Assembly (NCBI GenBank): GCA_034769895.1
Contig: CM068373.1
Coordinates: 20,255,967-20,319,966, forward strand
DNA length: 64,000 bases
Reading direction: 5' to 3'
From: Magicicada septendecula
Lineage: Eukaryota > Arthropoda > Insecta > Hemiptera > Cicadidae
The position numbers were made by a program, and so were the translations under genes. Shown in pieces: positions 1-10,148 of this stretch (position 1 is its first letter; each line of letters starts with the position of its first letter). The notes under the pieces are model-generated. The model was not told where the DNA came from, did not search any database, and saw nothing but the letters and a program-made list of their open reading frames with translations.

Positions 1-519
1 TTACTTTACTGATACTGTCTCCGCCACGTTATGAAGCTAGTCCATTCATTGTTCCTTTGGTTGTTCCAATTACGTTTGCACTGTCACGGTTTCGTTCACT
101 GCAGATAATATGTTCTCAACTAATTAAATTTTGGTCACTTATTGTTGTCTAACGTTTCACTGTTGATACTTACATAAGTTTTACATTTTTACGTATTTTA
201 ATCACACATGTTCTTTTATTCAAATTTTCGGCTCGCGAGCCTTTTACTCTGAACCGCGCGGTTCCACAGTTGTAGGACGACAGCGTTTGTTCTCTGCGCA
301 CTAGGCAAGAAGGAATTTATATGAACGTGACATTTTCATGGGAAAGCTGGCCAACCTGTGCGCGCGTATGCGTGAATGCGCACCCTTGCTGATAACTTTT
401 GCTTCCTGTACCATTTTGTACCTCACACGGAGCTATAGTCGGCGACCCATTATCACACTTTGGTTAAATACAATGAAAAAGTTTTATATTGCAAACCCTC
501 ATGGGTTTGTACCATTACA
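1..519 (-). repeat. 3' LTR (partial) of copy A
   Basis: On the minus strand the sequence starts TGTAATGGTACAAACCC directly after a run of G, as expected for an LTR after a polypurine tract. It shares diverged stretches with the LTR at 49840-50941, for example a block around GGCCAGCTTTCCCATG and a later block with GGCTCGCGAGCC against GGCTCGTGAGCC. It runs off the left edge of the window. Confidence 0.65.
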
Positions 520-531
520 ATACCCCCCCCC
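520..531 (-). other. Polypurine tract of copy A
   Basis: A run of nine G on the minus strand followed by TAT lies directly before the TGTAATGG start of the LTR. This is the usual position of the plus-strand primer of an LTR retroelement. Confidence 0.6.
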
Positions 532-1768
532 AACAGAAAAACTCTCATTGCTAACCTAAGAGGACCAACGAGGATATGGTGCCAACAACCCCCCTTAATA
601 ATTCCTTAATAAATCATGGGTAAACTACCCCCCTAGTTTGGCGACTATGGCTGCACCTGAATGACGTTACTGGACTTCTCTGTTCGAGATCCCAACACCG
701 TAAAATCAGGCAGGCACTCACCACAGTACCGCCTAACCTTGTAACACTTCAACAAAATCAACAACTGGCCTTGTACCAAACCAGATCCTCAACCGATATA
801 TCTCCCCTTATACATACTGGATTGCCTTTAGCAAAGTACTCGGTGCGTACATATATGCCATACTATCATAAAATCAATAACTTAACTCAACTAAACATTC
901 TTTACTGTATCAAACCCTAACTTCAAAACAATTATAATCATTTTTAAATTAACATAAACATTTTGTCCTCAAATATAAACACAATTCCCTTATTTTGCTC
1001 AACTGTTACTCGTTTGTCTGGCAAGATCATTTCAAAATGAAAATAAATTATTTAAATTTCATTCATGTAGTGAAATAAATCTAAGTCCCTTACCAAAGAT
1101 TCACATTTACGTTAATTTCCTATATCTTCTTCAATTAATCCCTCTAATCTCAACTTCTAAAATTCAAAATCTTTTAAATGAATATCATTTTCAATATAAT
1201 TCTTTATAATCCTATGCAGATAATTGTTACCACCTAAAAAATCCTCTACTCTCCTCAACTCATTTACAACTAAACTTGGTTACAAACATATAACATGAAC
1301 ACTATGAATCAGCTGATACATTATCAACATACACAATCATATCCATATATAGTGGATTTATGAAAATAAAATACCATCTTTACTTCAAAGACAAAAAATA
1401 AAATTTTTTTTTCAATAATTAAATGCACTTAAATTCCAGAAACATATTCTGACAATTAATAAAAGAAACAAATTATTAAATTAAAATAACTAACAAACGA
1501 ACATATGAATTGATTACATTAAACATTATACAGTCCACACCAGTCATCAGCTGATGCCTCATTCTCAGGTGAATGACCTTTCTCTAGGCACATTGAATAC
1601 AAGTACACATAATACAAGATAAACATTCATAAACAACAAAACTCATTTCATTAAAATAAACATCTCATTTGCATCTGAATACAATTTACAAACATTTCAA
1701 CTTTAAGTTTAGTTTCAAATTCTATTAACTTGTTACATTTATTATTATCTTGCAATCATGAATTTCTA

Positions 1769-1990
1769 TTAAGTATTTTCATCATTAATTTGTTCGAGTG
1801 ATTCTCCGTCATTCACAATGATTTGGTTTATTGAATGTGCATTAAAATATAACCTTACCCCCTTCTTCCTTCTAACAACCACTAACGGATTTGCATAGGG
1901 TGACACCGATCTCTCAATAATATTTACCTCCACTAAATTCTCTAACTCCACTTAAATCATTCTCCTCTTATTACAAAATACCTGATACCC
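1769..1990 (-). pseudogene. Reverse-transcriptase N-terminal fragment, Ty3/gypsy type
   Basis: The minus-strand translation contains NIIERSVSPYANPLVVVRRK followed by RLYFNAHSINQI. This corresponds to the start of a Ty3/gypsy RT domain (typically GIIxxSxSPYxxPxxVVxKK then RLxxDxRxLN). The normally conserved aspartate of the RLCxDxR motif is N here. One in-frame TAA lies about 40 bases into the fragment, and the frame stops at 1769 well before the YxDD catalytic box. It sits downstream of the gag-like gene of copy A in the expected order and is the only pol remnant I recognise in that copy. I am confident of the family, not of the limits. Confidence 0.7.
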
Positions 1991-3129
1991 TCTTTGTACC
2001 TAGGATGTGTCCCCTCACCTTTAATTCACATTCATAATTTCTTGCCACTCCCGGGTATATCAGCAGACACTCCTCTAAAACACTCTATTACCCGCCACAA
2101 TGCCTTGCGTCGAGGACTCCTTACACCTCCACCCTCACTACAAAATATATGTACCCTGCTAGCCTATTTACTATCCACTTTCATCACTCTCTCTTTCTCT
2201 ACATACAATCACTCTCACTATTGTGTCCCTACTACTGACCCGTTCTGTATTATTTTTTATTCCAAAAATTCTTATTTTGTCTAATACCCATCTAAAATTA
2301 ATGCTGACTGACTCAAATGCCATATTTAAATAATTATTATCACCCAAACTCCATTTTTTACAACATTTTACATTAATATGATCATTGAAAATTACACTAG
2401 AAAATTCATAATTACCTCAAATTAATTTAATCACCTAATGTAAAACCTGTTAAACTCATTTAAATTCTTTATTAAAACATCTTACTTTACTTCACTTCAT
2501 TATAAAATTCCTATCTACATATGGTCAATCATTCAAACAAATAAACACATGATTACTGTCATAAACTCAGAAAAAAATACAAACATTCATCACCACAAAT
2601 ATACCTTACATAACCATATGTACTTTGATACATTATAATAACCAAACACATGACTCCATAACTACACACATTTTACCTTTACTCATTTACTATTTATTAT
2701 AAAGTTCCAATCTTAGGAACATCATTTAAATTCATTCTCAAAATGTATCTATACAACATTCATTAATCAATTAATTCATCTCAAATTATTTAATTCAATC
2801 TGTTTTTTAAAACACCAAGTTGTTAATTATAATATTCCAAAACAACTACAATTCATTTACTTGCGTTATAAACTTCATAATTACTCTCATTATTTGTTTA
2901 ATCTAATAAAATATTATTATTATTATAAAATCAATTCTCTTTGCATACCTACAGTGTTTACATAAACTATAAAGTACAACATAACCTATTATACAAACAC
3001 AATTAACCTCACTATAAATTTATCTACAATTTTTCGTCATATTATATTATTGTCTACCACATTTCATTTCATAATTTAGCCAAGTCATTACCATAAACTA
3101 AAATATTTAAATGTTCATTTACTGCTTGT

Positions 3130-3963
3130 CTAACTACCATCATCGTATATTAGTCTGACTTGCACATAACACTTATCTTTTTATCTTTATTTATACTCAT
3201 TACATTATTATTATTTATATAATAACTCTTTACTATTGATTCATCCCCTATATCACAAGAATAATTCCCCAGATTACTCCCCTTTATTAATTCATAAAAC
3301 CCGTCTACATTGGTAATTTTTGTCCTGTCTCCGTCAGTATTTTTGGTTGCCCTCAGGTAAGTTATATCGTTATATTCATTTACTACATCAGTTATCTCAT
3401 AAGGTAAATAATCAATATCACCAATCTTATCATCATTTGCTGTACTACCTATTTCGCAAGGTAAGTATTCAATATTATTAACTCTCGTAATATCTAATTT
3501 CTCTACTAACCCTTTATAACCTCTGTTCAGCTTAAATATTTCTATCACTCTCTCTCTCTCATAATCACTTTGTATTTCCATTAAAACTTCATTGCCACTG
3601 TTATTATTTATTTTACCTTCTAACACCACATTTTTAACTATATCTCATAATTACCACTAGTTTTAAATTCATCACTTACCTTAGTATTTCTACCTTCGTT
3701 ATTTTTGTTCTCGTTACACTCACCTGTAACTGTACCATTTTCTATCTCCTCCTTCAGAGTTCTACTTTCGTTTATTCCGTCTTGTATTTTATTTATATTG
3801 ATAGTTGTCTCACCTTTCATTCCAGCAATAATCTCACTCCGTTTTTCTAGTTTCTTATTTATTTCTCTTAATTTTTCGTCTTGTTTGTTTATTTTAGTTT
3901 TTAACTCTATGTTACGTGCCCTTATCGCTGACTTGATTTCTTTACCCCAGAGAGTCCTCTTTA
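3130..3963 (-). pseudogene. Gag-like protein of copy A, truncated and frameshifted
   Basis: Two minus-strand open stretches (3820-3638 and 3629-3150) lie in different frames. The first part is a charged coiled-coil segment with regular Lys/Glu/Ile heptads. The second ends with a block also found in the Gag-like proteins at 40873-41934 and 51167-52744: a YLP segment, then a TxGDRT box, and finally VRLIYDDG just before the stop at 3130. The last residues are reached only after another small shift. The N-terminus is missing beyond about 3963. I infer a Gag-type structural protein from position and coiled coil. No zinc knuckle is visible. Confidence 0.6.
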
Positions 3964-3968
3964 GTTAG

Positions 3969-5959
3969 GAAATTTTAGACTAGTTATACTTTTTGTGGTT
4001 CAAATCCTCTAATCGACACCATATCTAGAAGATTCATGTCACCGTTTGTTAACACAATCCGCTACGTAAAGCTATTCAGTAATATGTTTTTTGAATTCAA
4101 CGTTAATTACTACATTTTAATTTATAGTCATTATTAATGAAACTTTGATTTACTTTCACAAATTTACAAAATATTGTTAATGCCTTTATTTCAACAGCTA
4201 TTTCTGAGCGGTATGACAGTTGCAGTTTGATACATGCAGCAGGCTCAGATATTGGCCTGTGTTGAGTGAAAAACTAATTACTAGCTTTGGAGAGGGAATT
4301 GATCCCTTGACATTGCCCGTAGATAAGCCACTGCCTAATTTTATTTTAAGAAGCACCGAGGATTCCCATGCCGTACCCCTTGCAATTTAATTTGTTAAAT
4401 GTTCATGTGTGTTAGTCTCGTCTATACAATGATACTATAGATAATAATGCTTATTTATAAAATTTAAAATGCTCAAGAACTGGTGCAGCTATCATGGAAA
4501 ATAAAAGCGTAAGTAACGCAGTATTAAGTTAGCAGCGGGAGTTCAGTAGTTATTGAACTACACCCTCTCAACTCTTTAACTTTAACATGAATCCATACAG
4601 AGCAAGTAAACGACTCATTTTCGGAGTTTGATGACACACATTAAGAAGAATTTTATGCAATACTGGAGAGAGACAGTAAAAAAACTGTTAACGCAAAGAG
4701 TAACTATGCTTACAGACTTAAATAAAAAAAATAAAAGAATGGCTAGAGAATCAGAATAATGGAAAAATGGATTAAGGTCACGAAATGAATAGGTGAACAA
4801 TAAATTTACTTCAGTTCTGATAACAATCTTTATTACTTGTAAGCCAGAAGTCATCATTACGTAAGATAATATGTTCATGACGTTCCCCTACTGATAGCTT
4901 TTGCAATCAAGTAGACTACATCTTAATTATCGCTAGGTGGACTCTACGACCTTTCCAAACAATTAAAGACTCTACGAGCTCCCCAGAGAAAGATTTTCAC
5001 AGTAATCAGATTCTTGCACCTAAAGTAGAACTAAACCTGAAAAGGCGTACATCAAAAGAAAGTCAACAGACATGATGGTGTTTAAAAATAGACATGTCAT
5101 GTTAGCAAAATGCGGATATAAGAGTGAAGAGGAAAATTGTTGGTCGGCAATGAACCTATGAGGCATGCAGATAGCGCCTAGCTAAAAGTAAAAATTATAT
5201 TATAAGAAGAAACTTCTAGAGTAACCACAACCTGTAATTTCAGTAAAAATAGTGTAAAAATGGATAAATAAAGATACGTTTAACACATGCAAACGGGACA
5301 ACACAATTAAGAGAAAAGTATCCTCAAATAAGCAAAGCCAGAATACAGGAATGTAGGTACGACACGAATAAATACATAAATAAAATCTAGAAAGATTAAA
5401 AACAAATAGAAACAAATATCAATTATAATGTCTTCAAATTTAAAACAGTACAAGAAAATTTGTAACAAATTAAAGAACGTACGATGCCAATATAAATGAA
5501 CGACGGAGAAGCTACTGCATAAAAACCTATTCAAAGATACATGTATAGAGAGAGAATACAGGCAACTTTGCGTTTGACCTGGAAGTCAACATTACCATGC
5601 AATATTAATAACCACGTTAGAAAAAAATAAAACAAAAGAAAGCTGCTGAGAAAGACTGCATAGTAATAGAAATGATTATGTCTCGGTGAAATGGAAATCT
5701 AAGTGGTGTTAACAATTTTGATACAAACAGTGAAATTCTGAAACAGGCTAGATGATTGAAGAAGTTCAGTATATGTCCCTCCCAATACATAAAAGTACGT
5801 AAAGATCACTGTGACAGAATAATCTTATTTTTCACCTACTATTAAAGTTTAGTTACAAGAATTCTATAACAATTAAAGTATACCTACTACCCCAAATACA
5901 ACGTAAGCTAGCAAATGTTTTGCCATATTATTCAATACTAGCAAGATTCAATAATAATA
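3969..5959. other. Unassigned AT-rich spacer
   Basis: I recognise no gene or element. Short open frames on the minus strand around 4615-4878 and 5200-5534 have low-complexity Phe/Leu/Ile-rich translations and no family resemblance. The stretch may be host intron or old repeat. Confidence 0.4.
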
Positions 5960-6623
5960 CCACGGCAAGAAATATAATTTTTCTTTCAAGTAAAAGACGC
6001 AATGCCGATTTATACAAATGTAGATTTGGATTTACAAAATAACTGTAAACATGGTAAAATTACGAATTATTTTAAACTTATTTAAGTCATTACCATATTC
6101 TGTTAGTAGCAGGTCCACTAAAAATGTAATGTTAACTTTTTAGCCTGAGCTTTATTTTTTATTTATTTATTTTTTTTTTTACATTTTGCGTTAATTTACA
6201 AATGTATAGGTGATTTCTACGACTAACAGATCACTACTGAACTGTTTATTTTTATTATAAGTGTAAGTACAGTACTACCATTACCATTATTTTTAAAATA
6301 TCCCGGTTAAGATATCGGAAAGTTTTTGTTTCCATATGTTGTAATATACGTCTATTAATATGCTATAATAACTAAAAAATATATCTTTGCAAAACTAGGT
6401 ATAAACCAAGTGTACGAATACAGTATTATACAATTGTGCTAAAATACATTACAATAACGTATAAAAATTATAACACTTTTACAGAAACCCATTTGAAAAG
6501 TCAGTCTTTTGTATCAAAAAAAATATAGGCCTATATTAGTTTCACTTGATTATTGTTTTTTCAAGAATCTCGTTCATCATACTTTTTAAACAATAAATTT
6601 GTATTAGTGATTACAATCACAAA

Positions 6624-6748
6624 CAGAAATTCCGATGATGCACACCTCTATATAAAATTCACGATTAGCACTTTCGAGCCTCTTGGCTCATCATCATATC
6701 GGAAATAGCAGTTATTTTATATAGTGGTGTGCAACAGCATAATTTCTG
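6624..6748. repeat. Palindromic block before the Gag-like ORF of G1
   Basis: Nested inverted repeats are visible. The outer arms are CAGAAATT (6624-6631) and AATTTCTG (6741-6748). The inner arms are GATGCACACCTCTATATAAA (from 6637) and its near complement ending GTGGTGTGCAAC at 6735. A small GAGCC-TCTT-GGCTC hairpin lies in the centre. The 6637-6735 core has relatives at 30882-30980, 45711-45781 and 46477-46532, the last two outside G units, so the core looks like a small mobile palindrome. Confidence 0.7.
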
Positions 6749-6787
6749 TTCTCTGAAGAACACACGTTTTGTAGAAATCAAATTTTA

Positions 6788-7735
6788 ATGTTCATGAAAA
6801 GAATCACGCTGCATCTAAATATGAGGGCAATTATGGATGCATTAATGGCTAGTTCTAACCAGTTAAAGGCTATTTCTGAGCAACAAAATGCTAAATTTGA
6901 CCAACTCAGGACTGAGATTACTGATAATTCTAACCAGCAAATTGCTAAATTAGACCAATTCAGAATTGAAATTACAGATAAAGTGGATCAACAGAACACC
7001 AAGTTAAAAGAGACCATTAAACAACAATTAAAGGGAGTGAATGATAAATTAGACCAGCAGAAGGCTGAAGTCGAATTAATATTGCAAAATTATGAGGAAA
7101 GGAACTACAGGAAATTAGCAGAAAGAAACAACAGGACCTGTTTAAAACATAACAGGTCACACAAAAAACAAGATATTGCTGCAGATGAAAATGATTATGA
7201 GAAGAATGAACTAAATTATGACATTCAGAAAAATAGTATTAGATGTAAACCAAATGCAAACAAAACAAAAAATGTAGCTGAAAATGTTATTATACCAATG
7301 AAAGGCCAAAAACACACATTCAATGAGTTAATTCAGAGTATTAGTAAACCAAAAGATAAATACAGAATAAACAGTAACTATGAAAAAGAAATTTGTAAGG
7401 ATAATTGTAAACATACAGATATTGTACAAAGTAAAAATGTAAATTATATAGAAGGTATAAATAAAAGGCTGAAACATATGAATATAGATACTAATAATGA
7501 GTTATGCAAGAATACAAATTTGCCTCAGATAAAACTAAAAAATGTTGGAAAAGTCATCAAAGAGAATTTAAAAGTTGGCAACAAGTTACATAAAAAGGAA
7601 CATTTATATAATAATTGTGTTTTAGATGAGACAGAAGCAGAGAAAGGTGAAAATAAATCACACTTAAGTATTCATATCTTCATAGATGAAAACAAGACAT
7701 TTAAGCAGGCAATAGCAGAATGCAGGTATTATTGA
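6788..7735 (+). CDS. Gag-like coiled-coil protein of unit G1
   Basis: 315 residues. Residues about 18-105 form a strong coiled coil with repeated 'QQNAKFDQLRTEI'-like units (three or four near-repeats). The rest is very rich in Lys, Asn and Glu. No zinc knuckle, protease or membrane segment is visible. Position ahead of integrase-tail coding suggests a Gag-derived protein that could self-assemble through the coiled coil; this is inference. The frame ends in TGA at 7733-7735 and then continues open, in the same frame, into the downstream ORF. The G2 copy at 31039 begins two codons later because this ATG reads ATC there, so the ATG at 6794 is the more likely common start. Confidence 0.55.
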   Translation: MFMKRITLHLNMRAIMDALMASSNQLKAISEQQNAKFDQLRTEITDNSNQQIAKLDQFRIEITDKVDQQNTKLKETIKQQLKGVNDKLDQQKAEVELILQNYEERNYRKLAERNNRTCLKHNRSHKKQDIAADENDYEKNELNYDIQKNSIRCKPNANKTKNVAENVIIPMKGQKHTFNELIQSISKPKDKYRINSNYEKEICKDNCKHTDIVQSKNVNYIEGINKRLKHMNIDTNNELCKNTNLPQIKLKNVGKVIKENLKVGNKLHKKEHLYNNCVLDETEAEKGENKSHLSIHIFIDENKTFKQAIAECRYY

Positions 7736-7807
7736 AAAAGTAAAATAAATGAAAATAAAAATATACACACAGTATCTACTTTCTCTCAGAAGGCTACTAA
7801 TATTAAA

Positions 7808-8398
7808 ATGGATTCACTGAATACAGGCAATAAACAAATGCGAAGCTTATATGGAAGCTGTTTACAACAGGAAGAGATTAACACCTATAAACATAAACAT
7901 GCAATTGTTTTACATTCATGTTTCCCAACCCAGTATTTTAATAACCAAAAAGCTCCAAAGTCTATGAGCTTTTGTAACAATGATACCAGTAAAAGTACAA
8001 ACAGTTTTAGCAAAACTATCAAAACGCTCCATGAGGTACAATCAGAACATGGAGTGCACTGTATTAAAACTGATTTATTATATCACGAAATTTTGTATGG
8101 TGAAACACCTGAGTACATGGGAAGTCGGTTAAAAGTGAAGGCAGAGGAAAGAGCCAGACGACAGTACAAGAAGTATAAACAAGTCAATTATCAAATAGGA
8201 GACCTAGTACTTGTTCGCAACAGACAACTTCCCAGTAGTGAGAAGTTGATGAAAAAATTATTCTTGTGTTATGTAGGCCCTTACATAATTGACACTGTAA
8301 AAACTAACAATACAGTGGTGATCAAATACCAGGATGGAAAGGTTAAAGGGACCTACAATATTAATCAGCTTTGCCCTTATAAATCAAATAATAAATAA
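7808..8398 (+). CDS. Integrase C-terminal tail (GPY/F-type module) of unit G1
   Basis: 196 residues. The second half is recognisable as the C-terminal tail of a Ty3/gypsy integrase: HEILYGETPEYM, then a basic stretch ARRQYKKYKQ, then GDLVLVRNRQLPSS, then LCYVGPYII (the GPY motif), then GKVKGTYNINQLCPYK. The catalytic DDE core and the HHCC zinc domain are missing, so this protein cannot integrate DNA by itself. The first ~75 residues are not recognised. It lies in the same frame as the Gag-like ORF, separated by one TGA and an open linker of 24 codons, which suggests an internal deletion that joined gag to the end of pol. Confidence 0.7.
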   Translation: MDSLNTGNKQMRSLYGSCLQQEEINTYKHKHAIVLHSCFPTQYFNNQKAPKSMSFCNNDTSKSTNSFSKTIKTLHEVQSEHGVHCIKTDLLYHEILYGETPEYMGSRLKVKAEERARRQYKKYKQVNYQIGDLVLVRNRQLPSSEKLMKKLFLCYVGPYIIDTVKTNNTVVIKYQDGKVKGTYNINQLCPYKSNNK

Positions 8399-8530
8399 AA
8401 AGACAGTTAATTTTAAAATAAAATGATAAATGAACCTTATAACCAGGATTGGGAAGGTGAGAATTAAAAGAAAAAAAAATTTTGTATTCATGTGCTTAAG
8501 TTTTTTAGCCATGAATTTAGGCACACTTGT

Positions 8531-9013
8531 TAAACCATATTTGTTATGTTTATGTAAAACCAGTTGGTTTAAATAATTTTACTTTAATTAATGAGTTTAT
8601 AAGCTATTATTAGTGGTAATGCTAAACCATATTTGTTATGTTCATGTAAAACCAGTTGGTTTAAATAACTTTATTATACATAATTAGTGAGTTCATAAGG
8701 TATTATCAGTGTTAATGTTAGACCATGGTGTTATGATAAAAAGTTAGTTATTTCAAAATCTCTTATCAAGTTATGTCAGAGATTATGAAATAAGGGAAGG
8801 AACTATGTACTGCTGTAAAAATGGACAACAGTACATAAAAATAAAATAGTTATTTAAGAAAACTCATAGGGATAAATTTAGTAATATTTTTGGATAAACA
8901 ATAAAATTGTAAACAAAAAACTAATTAATTATTAATGATAAACATAGAGGTAATCTAAGGTATTGGAATTGTATGATACAGCACAGAGTGAAGAAAATAT
9001 ATCACTCTGTTGT
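8531..9013 (+). repeat. Tandem repeat and hairpin cluster in the 3' part of G1
   Basis: A ~92-bp unit beginning TAAACCATATTTGTTATGTT occurs at 8531 and 8623, with a degraded third start near 8718. Three hairpins follow: TTATTTCAAAATCTC (8748-8762) with GAGATTATGAAATAA (8779-8793), a GTACTGCTGT/ACAACAGTAC stem around 8807-8834, and an ACAGCACAGAGTGA/TCACTCTGTTGT stem at 8978-9013. Each stem has at most one or two mismatches. All are also in G2. Confidence 0.7.
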
Positions 9014-9289
9014 ACTATTAATGACAATTTTAAGATATTATAATAAAATTAGATAAACATTAAAATAAAACCCAATGTTAATAATATTATAATATAATAG
9101 ACAAATTAAGATGAGTAATGTATAAAGTCAGAGAAATGTAATAATAATAATTAGTAACATTATATAGTTGTTTAAGAGGAGTATTATGAAAGTATGTGAC
9201 AAATTTAATTATGTATCACCAAGGCCAATGTGAATTTTTATAATTTGATTTTTTTTAATGTAAAAAAAATTTGATTTAGTCTAATTTTA

Positions 9290-9515
9290 GTATTAATAGA
9301 ATACACATCTCAGTGAGAGTTTATGTAACATATTGAAAATGTATTAAGAAGAATTAAATTTGTATAAATAATAAAACAAGAAAGTCTAATTTCACATTTA
9401 ATTTTATACACATCAGAGAGAGAGATCCTGTAATATTTAAAATAAGTCTGGAAATAAGTGTTATACTACACACACATCAGAGAGAAAGCTATGTCCCAAT
9501 TATAAATTAATAAGA
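9290..9515 (+). repeat. Degenerate CACATCWSAGAGAGA repeats near the 3' end of G1
   Basis: Three spaced copies of a motif (ACACATCTCAGTGAGAG, ACACATCAGAGAGAGAG, ACACATCAGAGAGAAAG) followed by T-rich spacers lie about 80-110 bases apart. The same series is in G2 at about 33543-33740. They may be decayed tandem units. Confidence 0.45.
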
Positions 9516-9649
9516 AGAATTGAGAACTGTAAAACTAATTTAAAAGGAAAGGAATTAATCTTGTAAAGAATCTTGGGACAATAGGCCAAAGAAATCTAAC
9601 CTATTCTGAAGTATATAGCACATATACTAATGAAAAAGCCAACAACGAT

Positions 9650-9880
9650 GCAACGTTACAAAATAAAGGAATATAAGACAAAGTAACGACTGTAGAGAGA
9701 TCAGATAACAAACAGCTAATCTACTTCGGACATATACAGTGAGTGGGCAGAGATTCCAAAAACACGTGTTAAAGTGGAAACACAAGGGAAGAAGGAACCA
9801 GGCTGGCCAAGAAGTAGCTGGAGAGGTAGTATAGACTCGAAACTGAAAGGGGCCTTGAGGACCACCGCGATATGTGATTG
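9650..9880 (+). pseudogene. LINE-like ORF2 C-terminal fragment
   Basis: One frame reads PGWPRSSWRGSIDSKLKGAL at about 9800-9860, preceded in another frame by RSDNKQLIYFGHIQ near 9700-9740. This is the pattern seen at the end of many non-LTR retrotransposon polyproteins (YFGHI..., then GRPRxSWxxxVxxxL). Frameshifts and a stop break it. It lies between G1 and the transposon at 9894. Confidence 0.5.
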
Positions 9881-9893
9881 ATCATTGGACACC

Positions 9894-10104
9894 TAGTACT
9901 GCAGATAGGTGAAATAATTGTAAGAATTGTGCCTTTAATGATAGAAGCATTCAAATTGGGGCACATATACTAAATATATAAAGGTTTAATTTTGGATATG
10001 AGGACATCGCAGATTTCCCCTATTACAGTAATGGCGGACATTCAAAATGGCGGCCTCTGAATATATTTTATGTGCTCTTTTTTATTGTTATTTGATAATG
10101 TTAA
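9894..10104 (+). repeat. Left terminal inverted repeat of the 9.9-15.5 kb transposon
   Basis: About 210 bases that match, as reverse complement, 15496 to 15432 joined to 14247 to 14110. The match spans the ATTGTGCCTTTAATGATAG block, the TTTAATTTTGGATATGAGG block and the AATGGCGGACATTC block. Confidence 0.85.
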
Positions 10105-10148
10105 TACCGTATTATATGTGATTTTACATGAACTGATGCTATAAATAT

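Larger units (their letters stand above)
1..3968 (-). mobile_element. Ty3/gypsy-type LTR retroelement relic, copy A
   Basis: Read on the minus strand the order is gag-like coding (3963 to 3130), a reverse-transcriptase scrap (about 1990 to 1769), a polypurine tract (531 to 520) and the start of an LTR (519 leftwards out of the window). This is the gene order of a Ty3/gypsy element. The gag end matches those of the elements at 39448-45115 and 49840-53404. The 5' part (5' LTR, primer site, start of gag) is missing to the right of about 3968, where similarity stops abruptly. Most of pol is absent, so the copy is dead. The right border is approximate. Confidence 0.75.
5960..9610 (+). mobile_element. 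3.65-kb dispersed repeat unit G1 (Ty3/gypsy-derived, non-autonomous)
   Basis: The same sequence recurs at 30223-33856 with few differences. Similarity starts at CCACGGCAAG and ends at CCTATTCTGAA in both, with unrelated flanks. The unit holds a palindromic block (6624-6748), a coiled-coil Gag-like ORF (6788-7735), an integrase C-terminal ORF (7808-8398) and a long structured 3' part with tandem repeats and hairpins. No LTR pair or target duplication is visible at the borders, so this may be the internal portion of an LTR element or a chimeric derivative. RT, RNase H and the integrase core are absent, so it would depend on an autonomous relative. Confidence 0.8.

Noticed and set aside
338-559. 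Plus-strand open frame near the window start
   Set aside because: It lies antisense to the LTR and polypurine tract of copy A and has no recognisable domain.
5200-5534. Overlapping minus-strand frames
   Set aside because: Low-complexity Phe/Leu/Tyr-rich translations in AT-rich DNA, without motifs or neighbours.
5960-9610. Helitron explanation for G1/G2
   Set aside because: Neither orientation gives TC at one end with CTRR and a nearby hairpin at the other, and no Rep/helicase coding is present.
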